The translations under genes were made by a program, and so were the position numbers. Below are positions 48,578 to 58,215 of a stretch of DNA of 64,000 nucleotides, piece by piece. The DNA is taken from the NCBI GenBank assembly GCA_046160485.1, contig JBJXGV010000028.1, positions 1-64,000 of the forward strand. Reading direction: 5' to 3'. The notes beneath the pieces were generated by a model. It did not search any database. It had not been told where the DNA came from and was given only the letters and a program-made list of their open reading frames with translations. Within the stretch, counting starts at the first letter, position 1. Every line of letters begins with the position of its first letter. This DNA comes from JBJXGV01 sp046160485 (GTDB taxonomy: Bacteria > Orphanbacterota > Orphanbacteria > JBJXGV01).

Positions 48578-50021
48578 CGACCGCCGCTCGATCGCGCCGG
48601 CGCGCGCATCATCATCATCGGCGAATTCCTCGGAGAGTGCCTCTGTCGGCGGCACGTCGCGCGGCACCGTCAGTTTCGTGACGCTCGGGTGCTCGAAAAA
48701 CGAGGTCGACTCCGAGGTAATGGCCGGGATCCTCGCGCACGCGGGCTATACGATCGCGCCCGAAGGAACGCTCGGAAACGTGGTGCTCGTGAATACGTGC
48801 GCGTTCATCGACGCGGCGAAAGAAGAATCGATCGACGAAATCCTCGGATACGCGCGCCTGAAGGAAGAAGGACGCATCGAGAAACTGGTCGTCACGGGGT
48901 GCTTGGTTCAGCGCTATGGCGCTGAAGTGGCGCGCGAGATTCCGGAGGTCGACTTGTTCCTCGGCACGACGAATCTCGATCTTGTCGCGCAAGGATTAGA
49001 TCGGGTGCGGCTCGGCGAACGCGTCGTCGATCTGGCGGAGCGCGGATCGTACATCGGGCCGCTCATGCTCGAGCGCGTTCGGCTCGCACGCGGCGTTTCC
49101 GCGCCGCTTAAGATTGCCGAGGGTTGCTCGAAGCGGTGCGCGTTCTGCGCGATTCCGACGTTCCGCGGCGACCTCGCGAGCCGCCCGATCGAATCGATCG
49201 TCGACGAGGCGCGCCTTCTCGTCTCGCAGGGAGTTCGCGAACTCCTCGTGATCTCGCAGGACACGACGTCGTACGGCCAGGATCTCTACGGCCGACCGCG
49301 CCTGACGAATCTTCTCACGTCGCTCGCCGCCGTCCCGGGTGTCGGATGGATTCGGCTTCACTACAACCATCCTGCTCATTTCGACGAAGAATTGCTGACC
49401 GTATTCGCCGAGACGCCGCAGCTTTGTCGTTACATCGACATGCCGGTTCAGCACGCAAGCGATCCGATCCTCAAGGCGATGAATCGCGGGACGACGCGCG
49501 AGCGTTTGCGCACGCTTCTTCTGAGAACACGCGACCGGCTTCCCGATGCCGCCATCCGCACGACGTTCCTGCTCGGCTTCCCTGGCGAAACCGACGCGGA
49601 CTTCGAAGCTGTTCTCGACCTCGTCGAAGAGGTGCGCTTCGAACGCGTGGGGATCTTCCTCTTCTCGCCGCAAGACGGCACGCCGGCGGAGGCGATGAAG
49701 CGCCACGTCCCCGCCGCGGTGGCGGAGGAGCGGCACGCGGCGCTGCGCGAACTCGCGGACGAGATTTCGCTCGAGACGAACTCCGCGCGCATCGGCCGCG
49801 AGGTGACGGTGCTCATCGAGGGCCGCGATCACAATGGGCGCCTCTTCGGGCGCACCGAGTGGGATGCGCCCGAGGTCGACGGACTCGCTCTTTTAAGCGG
49901 CGCGGGCGAGCCGGGCAACTTCGCCACGGCCCACGTCACGGGCGCGACGACGCACGACATCACCGCGGAAATCATCGTCGATCGCCCCAGCGCTGTGGTT
50001 CATCCGCTCGTCCGGCGATGA
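48570..50021 (+). CDS. rimO: Ribosomal protein uS12 methylthiotransferase RimO
   Basis: About 483 residues from ATG 48570 (48558 is an in-frame alternative). The UPF0004 domain holds three cluster cysteines (VTLGCSKNEVDSE, VNTCAFIDAAKEES, VTGCLVQRYG). The radical-SAM motif CxxxCxxC is in KIAEGCSKRCAFCAIPTFRG near residue 190, and the TRAM domain ends the protein. RimO rather than MiaB is indicated by LGCSKNEVDSE and IPTFRGDLASRP. It adds a methylthio group to an Asp of ribosomal protein S12. About 35 Ser/Ala-rich residues before the first domain are extra, so the real start may be later. Confidence 0.93.
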   Translation: MPNDRRSIAPARASSSSANSSESASVGGTSRGTVSFVTLGCSKNEVDSEVMAGILAHAGYTIAPEGTLGNVVLVNTCAFIDAAKEESIDEILGYARLKEEGRIEKLVVTGCLVQRYGAEVAREIPEVDLFLGTTNLDLVAQGLDRVRLGERVVDLAERGSYIGPLMLERVRLARGVSAPLKIAEGCSKRCAFCAIPTFRGDLASRPIESIVDEARLLVSQGVRELLVISQDTTSYGQDLYGRPRLTNLLTSLAAVPGVGWIRLHYNHPAHFDEELLTVFAETPQLCRYIDMPVQHASDPILKAMNRGTTRERLRTLLLRTRDRLPDAAIRTTFLLGFPGETDADFEAVLDLVEEVRFERVGIFLFSPQDGTPAEAMKRHVPAAVAEERHAALRELADEISLETNSARIGREVTVLIEGRDHNGRLFGRTEWDAPEVDGLALLSGAGEPGNFATAHVTGATTHDITAEIIVDRPSAVVHPLVRR

Positions 50022-52834
50022 GCCGCCTCGTTCTCGTCGACGGCGCCGCCGTCATCTACCGCTCTTATTTCGCGTTCATTCGGAATCCGCTCGTGAACTC
50101 GCGCGGCGAGGAGACGAGCGCGGCGTTCGGCGTCGCAACGACACTTCTTATGATCCTGCGCGCTCATAAGCCGGATTACCTCGCGTTCGTTCTCGACACG
50201 CCGGAGCCGACGTTTCGGCACGAGCGATACCCCGAGTACAAGGCCACGCGCGAGCGGATGCCCGACGCGCTCGTCGCGCAGCTTCCGCGCGTGCGCGAAC
50301 TCGTCGCCGCGTTCGCCGTGCCGATCCTCGAGGCCCCCGGATTCGAGGCCGACGACATCATGGGGACGCTTGCGCGCGACGGCGATCGCCGCGGCATCGA
50401 TGTCCTTCTAGTTTCCGGGGACAAGGATCTCTGCCAACTCGTCTCGGAGCGCGTTCGGCTTCTCTCGCCCGGGCGCGACGGCGGTGTATGGAACCTTCTC
50501 GACGCGGCCGGAGTCCGCGAGCGTCTCGGAGTTCCGCCCGAGCGAGTGATCGACCTCCTCGCTTTGATGGGGGACTCGAGCGACAATGTGCCTGGTGTGC
50601 CGGGCGTCGGCGAAAAGACCGCGCGAAAGCTGATCGAAGAGATCGGCGGCATCGACGAGATTCTTGCGGCGCCCGAGCGCGCACCGACGAAACGCGTGCA
50701 GGATTCGCTGCGCGACAACCGCGAACTGGCGCTGTTGTCGCGCGACCTGGTGACACTGCGAACCGACCTCGCACTCACGACGCAAATCGAAGACCTAGCG
50801 ATGCGCCCGGCCGACGCGACGGGGCTGCGCGCCCTCTTCGAAACGCTCGAGTTTCATCGGCTGCTCACTCAGGTCGAGGCGATCTTCGGGCGCGCGCCCG
50901 GCGTCGCTTCGGTCGCGCGCGCCGAACCGGGTTCGCCGCCACTTGCCGTCGCGGGCACGGCCGAGAAGCCGCCGCGCGCCTCACTCGCTGTGCTGCCGGG
51001 GATGCTCGCGCTCGGGGACGACGCTCCGCGCGCGCGCGCTCCCGGATATCGCGTCATCGCCGACGCGCCCGCACTCGAGGCGGTCGTCGCCCAATTACGG
51101 AGCGCCGGCGCGTTTGCGATCGACACGGAGACGACAGGCGAAGATCCGATGTCGTGCGAGCTGGTTGGAATCTCGCTCGCATGCCGCGAGGGGGAAGCGT
51201 GGTACATCCCCGTGGCGCATCGGGGCGGCGACAATCTCGACCTCGATTCGGTTCGCGCCGTGCTCGCGCCGCTCCTCGTCGATCCGCTTTTCTTGAAGGT
51301 CGGGCAGAACATCAAGTACGACGCCATCGTGCTCGAGAATCATGGCGTTCCGTTGCGGGGGCCGTTCTTCGACACGATGATCGCGTCGTTTCTCGTGAAT
51401 CCGGAGAAGCGCCAGCACGGTCTCGACCGCATCGCACTGGAGCTGCTCGGCCACCGAATGATTCCGATCAGCGATCTGATCGGAAAGGGGAGCGGCGCGG
51501 CGAGCATGTCGGATGTGGGAATCGAAGATGCCGCGGAGTACGCGTGCGAGGACGCCGACATCACACTGCGCCTTCGAAACCTTCTCGCACCGCAACTCGC
51601 CGAGAAGGAGCTTACGCATCTCTTCGAGACGATCGAGACGCCGCTGATCGGCGTGCTCATGCGCATGGAGCGAAGCGGCGTCATGATCGACGTGCCGCGG
51701 CTGCGTTCGATGTCGGCGCTCTTCGAGAAGGAGGCCGACGCACTCGTTCGCGAGATCCACGCGCTCGCGGGACACGCCTTCAACGTCAACTCAACGCGCG
51801 AACTCGGGAAGGTGCTCTTCGAGGAGTTGAAACTCCCGGCGAGACGCAAGATGAAGACGGGCTACTCGACCGACCAGTCTGTTCTCGAGAATCTCGCGGC
51901 GGATCACGCGATGCCTCGCAAGGTTCTCGAGTACCGCCATCTCGCGAAACTTCGCTCGACCTACATCGAGGCCCTGCCGAAGCTCGTCAACGCTCGCACC
52001 GGCGCAATTCACACCTCGTTCAGTCAGACCGTCGCCGCCACCGGCCGCCTCTCTTCCCACGACCCGAATCTGCAGAACATTCCGGTGCGAAGCGAACTCG
52101 GGCGCGAGATCCGCCGCGCGTTCCGCCCGCGGCGCGCGGAGTGGCAGATGGCGAGCCTCGACTACTCGCAGATCGAGCTTCGCATCCTGGCGCACCTTAC
52201 GGGAGATCCCACGCTCACGGCGGCGTTTCGCGAGGGCGCGGACATTCATCGCCGCACCGCCGCGCGCATTCTCAAACTCGCGGAAGAGGATGTCGACGAT
52301 GCGGCGCGCGACCGCGCGAAGGCCGTCAACTTCGGAATCATCTACGGAATGGGCGCCATGGGGCTGGCGGCGCGTCTCGGCATTCCGCGTGACGAAGCGA
52401 AGCGTTTCATCGCGGACTACTTCGCGACATATCCGAAGGTCGGCGGATGGATCGAAGAGACGATCGCCGCCGCGCGCCAGAGCGGGTTTGTCGCGACGCT
52501 CGCGGGGAGGATCCGGCCGCTACCCGAACTCGTCGACCCGAATCGCGGCATGCAGGCGTTCGGCGAACGGATCGCCGTCAACACACGCATTCAGGGGACC
52601 GCGGCGGATCTAATGAAAATCGGCATGCTTGCCGTCGATGAGATTCTCCAGCGCGAGCGCCTCGAAACGCTCATGGTCATTCAGGTCCACGACGAACTCG
52701 TCTTCGAGGGACCGGTCGCGGAGTTGGATTCGTTCCTTCCGCGCGCCGGCGATGCGCTTTCGCGCGCGTTGCCGCTCGACGTCCCGGTCGAGGTGCATGT
52801 CAGCCGCGGCCCCAATTGGGCCGATCTCGAATGA
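50018..52834 (+). CDS. polA: DNA polymerase I
   Basis: 938 residues with all three activities. The 5' nuclease spans about 1–300 (LVLVDGAAVIYRSYFAF, PGFEADDIMGTLAR, GDKDLCQLVS, GDSSDNVPGVPGVGEKTA). The 3'–5' exonuclease appears active: FAIDTETTGEDP (D and E), VGQNIKYDAIVL and YACEDADITLRL. The polymerase holds motif A LDYSQIELRILAHL, the O-helix RDRAKAVNFGIIYG and motif C IQVHDELVFE. It fills gaps after primer removal and in repair. ATG 50018 overlaps the rimO stop; a long arginine-rich open frame upstream is a shadow of rimO. Confidence 0.97.
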   Translation: MSRLVLVDGAAVIYRSYFAFIRNPLVNSRGEETSAAFGVATTLLMILRAHKPDYLAFVLDTPEPTFRHERYPEYKATRERMPDALVAQLPRVRELVAAFAVPILEAPGFEADDIMGTLARDGDRRGIDVLLVSGDKDLCQLVSERVRLLSPGRDGGVWNLLDAAGVRERLGVPPERVIDLLALMGDSSDNVPGVPGVGEKTARKLIEEIGGIDEILAAPERAPTKRVQDSLRDNRELALLSRDLVTLRTDLALTTQIEDLAMRPADATGLRALFETLEFHRLLTQVEAIFGRAPGVASVARAEPGSPPLAVAGTAEKPPRASLAVLPGMLALGDDAPRARAPGYRVIADAPALEAVVAQLRSAGAFAIDTETTGEDPMSCELVGISLACREGEAWYIPVAHRGGDNLDLDSVRAVLAPLLVDPLFLKVGQNIKYDAIVLENHGVPLRGPFFDTMIASFLVNPEKRQHGLDRIALELLGHRMIPISDLIGKGSGAASMSDVGIEDAAEYACEDADITLRLRNLLAPQLAEKELTHLFETIETPLIGVLMRMERSGVMIDVPRLRSMSALFEKEADALVREIHALAGHAFNVNSTRELGKVLFEELKLPARRKMKTGYSTDQSVLENLAADHAMPRKVLEYRHLAKLRSTYIEALPKLVNARTGAIHTSFSQTVAATGRLSSHDPNLQNIPVRSELGREIRRAFRPRRAEWQMASLDYSQIELRILAHLTGDPTLTAAFREGADIHRRTAARILKLAEEDVDDAARDRAKAVNFGIIYGMGAMGLAARLGIPRDEAKRFIADYFATYPKVGGWIEETIAAARQSGFVATLAGRIRPLPELVDPNRGMQAFGERIAVNTRIQGTAADLMKIGMLAVDEILQRERLETLMVIQVHDELVFEGPVAELDSFLPRAGDALSRALPLDVPVEVHVSRGPNWADLE

Positions 52835-53469
52835 TCTCCGTAGCGGTGACCGGAGGCATCGGCTCGGGGAAGAGCACGCTCGTCGCGGAACTCGCGCGGT
52901 TCGGCGCCGTGACGCTCGACGCCGATCGTGTCGGCTGGACCGTGCTCGATCACGCGGAGGTGCGCGAATCGCTGCTCTACGCGTTCGGTGCGGAAATCCT
53001 CGCTGATAGCGGCGAGATCGATCGCCGCCGGCTCGCCGCTCGTGCGTTTCGCGATGCGGACGCCACGGAAACACTCAACGCCATTCTCCACCCGCCGATT
53101 CTCGCGGAGATGGAACGTTGGCTTACGGACGAGGCGACGCGCTCGGGCGCGCCCGTCGCGGCGATCGAAGCGAGCGTCATTTTGGAGGCAGGCGGCACGA
53201 CGGTCGTGGATTATGTTGTCGTCGTCGTCGCTTCCGAGGACGTCCGGCTCGCGCGCCTCGCCGACCGCGGGGTCTCGCGAGGCGACGCGCTCGCGCGGAT
53301 GCAGCGTCAGTGGTCCGACGCGGAACGCGCGCGGTACGCCGACTACGTGATCGCAAACGAAGGCGCCGCCGCCGAACTCGCGGTGCGGGCCGCCGAACTC
53401 TGGCAGACGCTCATCACCCTCCCGTCTCGGCCGCGGAACGAGCGCGGCCGAGCCAGAAAGGATGGATAA
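52831..53469 (+). CDS. coaE: Dephospho-CoA kinase
   Basis: 212 residues from ATG 52831, which overlaps the polA stop. Walker A VTGGIGSGKSTLVAEL starts the protein; LDADRVGWTVLD, the Arg-containing FRDADATETLNAILHPPIL and ASVILEAGGTTVVDYVVVVVA follow the P-loop kinase order of CoaE. It phosphorylates dephospho-CoA in the last step of CoA synthesis. The polA–coaE order is common across bacteria. The usual LFE in the mid-domain reads ILEAG, a small departure. Confidence 0.9.
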   Translation: MISVAVTGGIGSGKSTLVAELARFGAVTLDADRVGWTVLDHAEVRESLLYAFGAEILADSGEIDRRRLAARAFRDADATETLNAILHPPILAEMERWLTDEATRSGAPVAAIEASVILEAGGTTVVDYVVVVVASEDVRLARLADRGVSRGDALARMQRQWSDAERARYADYVIANEGAAAELAVRAAELWQTLITLPSRPRNERGRARKDG

Positions 53470-53473
53470 CCCG

Positions 53474-54593
53474 ATGATGTCGGACCTCGCGCAACGCCTC
53501 ACGGAGATCACCGCGCGCTTCAGCAAGCTCACGGAGCATCTTTGACCTCGATGGGCGCAACGAACGTGTCGCCGAACTCGAAGCGGCGATGGGCGAGCCT
53601 TCGTTCTGGGATAACACCGGGAAGGCGCGCGCGGTAACGCAGGATCTCTCGAAAGAGAAGTCGTGGATCACCGAGTCCGCGTCGACGGCCAAGTCGCTGC
53701 GTGATGCCGCGGAGTTGATCGAGCTTGCGCAGGACGCGGCCGACGAATCACTCGAGCGCGAAATCGCGCTGCTCATCGATGCGGCGGCGGGCAGGGTCGA
53801 GGAACTCGAGCGCCGCAGCCTGCTCTCCGACGAAGACGACATCCGCAGCGCGATCGTGACGATCCATCCCGGCGCGGGCGGAACGGATGCGCAGGACTGG
53901 GCCGAAATGCTCCTGCGAATGTACACGCGCTGGGCGGAGAAGAAGGGCTTCGCGACAGAGACGCTCGACATTCTCGCGGGCGAAGAAGCAGGCATCAAGA
54001 GCGCGACGTTCGAGGTGAGCGGGCCGTACGCGTTCGGCTACCTCAAGGGTGAGGCGGGCGTGCATCGTCTCGTTCGCATCTCGCCGTTCGACGCGAATCA
54101 TCGCCGTCATACCGCGTTCGCCTCCGTGCACGTTTTGCCCGAGCACGATGACGACATCCAAGTCGAGATCAAGGACGGGGATCTTCGCGTCGACACGTTT
54201 CGCGCCTCGGGCGCCGGCGGCCAGCACGTCAACAAGACTTCGAGCGCGATCCGAGTCACTCACATTCCGACGGGGATCGTCGTCCAGTGCCAGTCCGAGC
54301 GCTCGCAGCACCGAAACCGTGACAGCGCAATGAAGGTTCTCAACGCGCGGCTCTACGACTATTACAAGAAGATCGACGACGCGAAGAAGGCCGAGAAGGA
54401 ATTTGAGAAGAAGGACATCGACTTCGGCAGCGGCGATCGGTCGTACGTGTTCCAGCCTTACACGCAGGTGAAGGACAAACGAACGGGCGCTCAGACGTCG
54501 GACGTGCAGGGTGTCATCGACGGCGATATCGACGCGTTCGTCGACGCGTTTTTGCGAAAGAAACTGTCTGGGCACAAGTCGCCGCGCGGCTAA
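53474..54593 (+). CDS. prfB: Peptide chain release factor 2, programmed +1 frameshift
   Basis: Two reading frames joined at codon 23: 53474–53542, then 53544–54593, giving about 372 residues. The first frame stops at TGA 53543–53545 after MMSDLAQRLTEITARFSKLT-EHL; shifting +1 on CTT continues as DLDGRNERVAELEAAMGEPS, the normal RF2 sequence. The RF2 anticodon tripeptide SPF is in VRISPFDANHRRHT, and the peptidyl-hydrolysis motif GGQ is in GAGGQHVNKTSSAIR. RF2 reads UGA and UAA stops and controls its own level through this site. A second in-frame ATG at 53477 is also a possible start. Confidence 0.96.
53533..53546 (+). promoter_or_regulatory. RF2 frameshift signal
   Basis: GGAGCATCTTTGAC: an internal Shine–Dalgarno-like GGAG three bases before the slippery CTT, then in-frame TGA and C. 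The CTT-TGA-C heptamer and spacing equal the classical E. coli prfB site. Low RF2 lets the ribosome slip to the +1 frame. Confidence 0.93.
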
Positions 54594-54628
54594 CAGACGC
54601 ATGTGTTCGGCGCCGCGCGGCTCTCGGC

Positions 54629-54657
54629 TTGACACTCCCCGCAGCGGCTCGTAGATT
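54629..54657 (+). promoter_or_regulatory. Promoter of lysS
   Basis: TTGACA (54629–54634), 17 bases, TAGATT (54652–54657). Perfect -35 and four of six -10 bases. It gives a leader of about 65 bases to the GTG start of lysS and probably drives lysS–lolC/E–lolD–mcsA–mcsB. Confidence 0.7.
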
Positions 54658-54729
54658 CGCGCGCATTACGCCTCCGGGCCGCCGTTCTCGCGGCGCGCAC
54701 GGAGGCGATTTCCAAAGAGGAGTCGACGA

Positions 54730-56196
54730 GTGCACGACGACAACGCGCTGATACGCGAGCGGCGCGACAAATTGCAGCGATTGAGAGCCGATGGCGTCGA
54801 GCCATTTCCGTACAGCTACACGCCGACGCATACGTCGGGGCAGATCGTCGCGAGTTTCGCGGAACTGGAAGCGCCCGACGCGCCGCACGTCTGCGTCGCG
54901 GGCCGACTGGTCGCGAAGAGGTTGCACGGCAAGGCCGGCTTTGGGCATGTGCTCGATCGCGCGGGCCGCATGCAGATCTATTTCAAGCACGACATTCTCG
55001 GTGCTGCGCAGTTGGAGTTCTGCGAGCGGCTCGATCTGGGCGATTGGATCGGGGTTCGCGGCCGCGTTTTCAAGACGCGCACCGGCGAGATCACCGTCGA
55101 GGCGCACGAGGTCGCGCTCCTCGCGAAATCGCTCCGGCCGCTCCCCGAGAAGTGGCACGGCCTAACGGATCTCGAGACGCGCTACCGGCAGCGCTACGTC
55201 GACCTCATCGTCAATCCCGAGGTGCGCCAGACCTTCTTGCTGCGCACGCGGATCGTTTCCGCGATTCGCGCGTTCCTCGATGCGCGGAATTTCATCGAGG
55301 TCGAGACGCCGGTGCTGCAGCCGCTCTACGGTGGCGCCTCCGCGCGTCCGTTCGTGACGCATCACAACGCACTCGGCATCCCGCTCTACCTGCGCATCGC
55401 CAATGAGCTCTATCTGAAGCGGCTTATCGTCGGGGGTCTTGATCGCGTCTACGAGTTCGCGAAGGACTTTCGGAACGAAGGGATGGACAAGACGCACAAC
55501 CCCGAGTTCACGATGCTCGAGCTGTACCAGGCGTACGCGGACTACCACGACATGATGGAGATATTCGAATCGATGCTGCGATACGCGGCGATCGAGACAC
55601 TCGGCACGACGGAAATCGAGTACCAGGGGAAGAAGGCCGATCTTGGGAAGCCGTGGAAGCGCCTCGCCTACATGGACGCGCTCGAGGAAGCGGTGGGCCG
55701 CCCGCTGCGTCAGGCAACGGCGGTCGAATTGCGCGAGGCATGCCGCGCGCACCGCGTCGAGTTCGCGCCGGAGGCGTCCCGTGGGAAACTGCTCAACGAC
55801 CTGTTCGGGGCGCTGGTCGAACCGCACATCGTCGACCCGACGTTTCTCATCGATTTCCCGAAGGAGATTTCGCCTCTGGCGAAGGAGAAACGGGGCGCAC
55901 CCGACCTCGTCGAGCGTTTCGAGCCGCTCCTCTTCGGTCTTGAGGTGGGCAACGCGTTCTCCGAACTCAACGATCCCGAAGAGCAAGAGCGCCGTTTCCT
56001 CGCGCAGAAGGAACTGCTCGGCGAGGAGCGCGAAGAGGCACAATCGCTCGATCACGATTTCTTGAGGGCCTTGGAGTACGGAATGCCGCCGACGGGCGGA
56101 CTCGGCGTCGGGATCGATCGGGTCGCGATGATCTTTGCGAACGTCACTTCGATTCGCGACGTCGTCCTGTTCCCGCAAATGCGCCCGGAAGCCTAG
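54730..56196 (+). CDS. lysS: Lysyl-tRNA synthetase, class II
   Basis: 488 residues from GTG 54730, with AGAGGAG a short distance upstream. The OB-fold anticodon-binding domain (about 50–145, VCVAGRLVAKRLHGKAGFGH) precedes the class II catalytic core: motif 1 (FIEVETPVLQPLYGGASARP), motif 2 (VYEFAKDFRNEGMDKTHNPE, with FTMLELYQAYADY) and motif 3 (GMPPTGGLGVGIDRVAMIF). This charges tRNA-Lys. A lysS–lolC/E–lolD order occurs in several Gram-negative lineages. Confidence 0.97.
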   Translation: MHDDNALIRERRDKLQRLRADGVEPFPYSYTPTHTSGQIVASFAELEAPDAPHVCVAGRLVAKRLHGKAGFGHVLDRAGRMQIYFKHDILGAAQLEFCERLDLGDWIGVRGRVFKTRTGEITVEAHEVALLAKSLRPLPEKWHGLTDLETRYRQRYVDLIVNPEVRQTFLLRTRIVSAIRAFLDARNFIEVETPVLQPLYGGASARPFVTHHNALGIPLYLRIANELYLKRLIVGGLDRVYEFAKDFRNEGMDKTHNPEFTMLELYQAYADYHDMMEIFESMLRYAAIETLGTTEIEYQGKKADLGKPWKRLAYMDALEEAVGRPLRQATAVELREACRAHRVEFAPEASRGKLLNDLFGALVEPHIVDPTFLIDFPKEISPLAKEKRGAPDLVERFEPLLFGLEVGNAFSELNDPEEQERRFLAQKELLGEEREEAQSLDHDFLRALEYGMPPTGGLGVGIDRVAMIFANVTSIRDVVLFPQMRPEA

Positions 56197-56197
56197 A

Positions 56198-57439
56198 GTG
56201 CGCGGTCTCGCGCCGTATCAGATTTTCATCGCCGACCGGTATTTGCGGTCGCGGCGCGGCCACTGGGTCATCGTACTCGTCAGCGTCATCGCGATCGTCG
56301 GCGTTGCCGTCGGTGTCGCGGCGCAGGTCATCGGACTCGCGATCGCGAACGGTTTCGAGCACGAGGTCAAGACACGCATCACCGGAACGAACGCCCACGT
56401 CATTCTGCTGAAGTACGGCGACGAATCGATTGTCGCGGACGAGCGTCTCATGCGCACCGTGCGCGAGACGCCGCACGTCGTCGGCGCGGCGCCGTTCATC
56501 TTCGGAAAGGTGATGATCTTGACGGGGCGCGAGACCGAAGGCGCTGTGATCAAGGGTATCGCGCTCGATGTTGAGCGTGAGGTGACGGATGTATTGGAAC
56601 ACGTCAAACCCGCGACGTGGGAAGACCTGCTGCTGCGAGGGGAAACCCCCGGAATCTTGCTCGGGAAGGAGATGGCGCTGCGGCTTGGCGTCTCGGTCGG
56701 CGACCCTCTTACGGTCGCGTCGTTCGATGACACGCGTATCCGCGCGAGCGGCATCGTCCCTCGCCTGCGTAATTTTCACGTCGCCGGCGTGTTCGAAGCG
56801 GGAATGTACGAATTCGATTCGACGCTCGGGCTGATCACTCTCGACGCGGCGCGCGATCTTTTCGGGATGAAAGAGGGGGTCACCGGAGTCGCGATTCGCC
56901 TCGACGACATGTATCTGGCGCCCGCGCTCGGCGACCGGCTTGCCGAGCGGCTCGGGAATCCGCCGTATCGTGCGAACGATTGGATCGACCTGAATCGTCA
57001 CCTCTTCAAGTGGATCCGGATCGAGAAGGTGATGATGTTCGTCGCGCTCGGTTTGATCGTGCTCGTCGGCGCGTTCAATATCGCGTCGACCTTGATCATG
57101 CGTGTGCTCGAGCGAACGCGGGAGATCGGAATCCTCAAGTCGATCGGCGTCGATCGCGGCGGCGTTATGGGAATCTTCGTGCTCGAAGGGATGTGCATCG
57201 GCGTGCTCGGAACGCTCCTCGGACTCGTGCTCGGGCTCGCCGCGGCGTGGGGCCTCGATCGTTATCCGCTGCATCTGCCGGGCGACGTCTACTTCATCGA
57301 AACGCTTCCCGTGCAGATCGAGCCGGCGTACGTCGCCGGCGTCGTCGTTCTCGCGCTCGCGATTTCGTTTCTCGCGACGCTCGTTCCGTCGTACCTCGCG
57401 TCGCGCCTGGACCCGGTCACTGCGATTCGCTATGAATAG
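56198..57439 (+). CDS. lolC: Lipoprotein-releasing ABC transporter permease, LolC/LolE family
   Basis: 413 residues from GTG 56198, one base after the lysS stop. The first membrane helix (HWVIVLVSVIAIVGVAVGVA) is followed by a ~220-residue periplasmic MacB-type domain (ANGFEHEVKTRITGTNAHVI onward), then three helices (VMMFVALGLIVLVGAFNIAS, GVLGTLLGLVLGLAAAWGLD, VAGVVVLALAISFLATLVPS) with the FtsX-family motif RTREIGILKSIGV. It extracts lipoproteins from the inner membrane for the many lipoproteins seen here. Only one permease gene is present, so it probably works as a homodimer. Confidence 0.9.
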   Translation: MRGLAPYQIFIADRYLRSRRGHWVIVLVSVIAIVGVAVGVAAQVIGLAIANGFEHEVKTRITGTNAHVILLKYGDESIVADERLMRTVRETPHVVGAAPFIFGKVMILTGRETEGAVIKGIALDVEREVTDVLEHVKPATWEDLLLRGETPGILLGKEMALRLGVSVGDPLTVASFDDTRIRASGIVPRLRNFHVAGVFEAGMYEFDSTLGLITLDAARDLFGMKEGVTGVAIRLDDMYLAPALGDRLAERLGNPPYRANDWIDLNRHLFKWIRIEKVMMFVALGLIVLVGAFNIASTLIMRVLERTREIGILKSIGVDRGGVMGIFVLEGMCIGVLGTLLGLVLGLAAAWGLDRYPLHLPGDVYFIETLPVQIEPAYVAGVVVLALAISFLATLVPSYLASRLDPVTAIRYE

Positions 57440-57462
57440 TCTCGCTTAAGGAGGGGCAAGCG

Positions 57463-58215
57463 ATTCCAGCCATCGTCAGCGCGCGCGGTCTAAAAAAACA
57501 CTACAACCTCGGGGCTGTGCGCATCGAAGTGCTTCGCGGCGTCGATCTCGAAGTCGAGAAGGGCGAGATCGTCGGAGTCGTCGGCGCGTCGGGAGCGGGG
57601 AAGAGCACGCTCTTGCATCTGCTTGGCGCGCTCGATCGCCCCGACTCCGGCGAAGTGCATCTCAACGCGCGTGAAATTTCGCACCTTCCCGATCGTGAGC
57701 TCGCACAACTGCGAGGGAAGCAGATCGGCTTCGTCTTCCAGTTGCACCATTTGCTGCCGGAGTTCTCGGCGATCGAAAACGTGATGCTACCGCGGCTCGT
57801 CGCCGGCGCGTCTCGGCGCGATGCGGCGCGCGCCGCCGAGCTGATTCTCGGCGACGTCGGTTTGGCCCACCGCCTCGAGCACCGGCCCGCGGAGCTTTCC
57901 GGCGGTGAGCAGCAACGCGTCGCCGTCGCGCGCGCCCTCGTCAACGAGCCGCTCGTCGTGCTCGCCGACGAGCCGTCGGGGAATCTCGACGGAGAAAACG
58001 CGCGTGCGCTGCAAGATCTCATTTGGAGCTTGCGCGAGTCCCGCGGCCAGACATTTATCATTGCGACGCACGACCCCGCGATGGCGCACCGCGTGGACCG
58101 TACCGTACGCCTCGAGAACGGCGTGATCTCGGGTGCCTCCGCCGATGCGCTTGATCCGCTGGTGGCGTCGAGCGACTCCTCGGCGGATCCGTCGCGTGTG
58201 GGGCGCGTCCGATGA
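57463..58215 (+). CDS. lolD: Lipoprotein-releasing ABC transporter ATPase LolD, ATT start codon
   Basis: 250 residues if started at ATT 57463: (I/M)PAIVSARGLKKHYNLGAV, then VEVLRGVDLEVEKGEIVGVV. Walker A GASGAGKSTLL, Q-loop FVFQLHHLLPEF, signature LSGGEQQRVAVARAL, Walker B VVLADEPSGNLD and the switch His in IIATHDPA are intact. AAGGAGGGG (57448–57456) ends 6 bases before the ATT. No ATG, GTG or TTG lies in frame between the upstream stop and GTG 57517, and starting at 57517 would remove the first β-strand that LolD proteins have. It powers LolC/E. Confidence 0.88.
   Translation: MPAIVSARGLKKHYNLGAVRIEVLRGVDLEVEKGEIVGVVGASGAGKSTLLHLLGALDRPDSGEVHLNAREISHLPDRELAQLRGKQIGFVFQLHHLLPEFSAIENVMLPRLVAGASRRDAARAAELILGDVGLAHRLEHRPAELSGGEQQRVAVARALVNEPLVVLADEPSGNLDGENARALQDLIWSLRESRGQTFIIATHDPAMAHRVDRTVRLENGVISGASADALDPLVASSDSSADPSRVGRVR

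Noticed and set aside
50488..52392. Plus-strand open frame of over 600 codons inside polA
   Set aside because: Arginine-rich shadow in another frame of a clear DNA polymerase I gene.
53540..53546. Frameshift in prfB as a sequencing error or pseudogene
   Set aside because: The CTT-TGA-C site with its upstream GGAG is the standard programmed frameshift of RF2.
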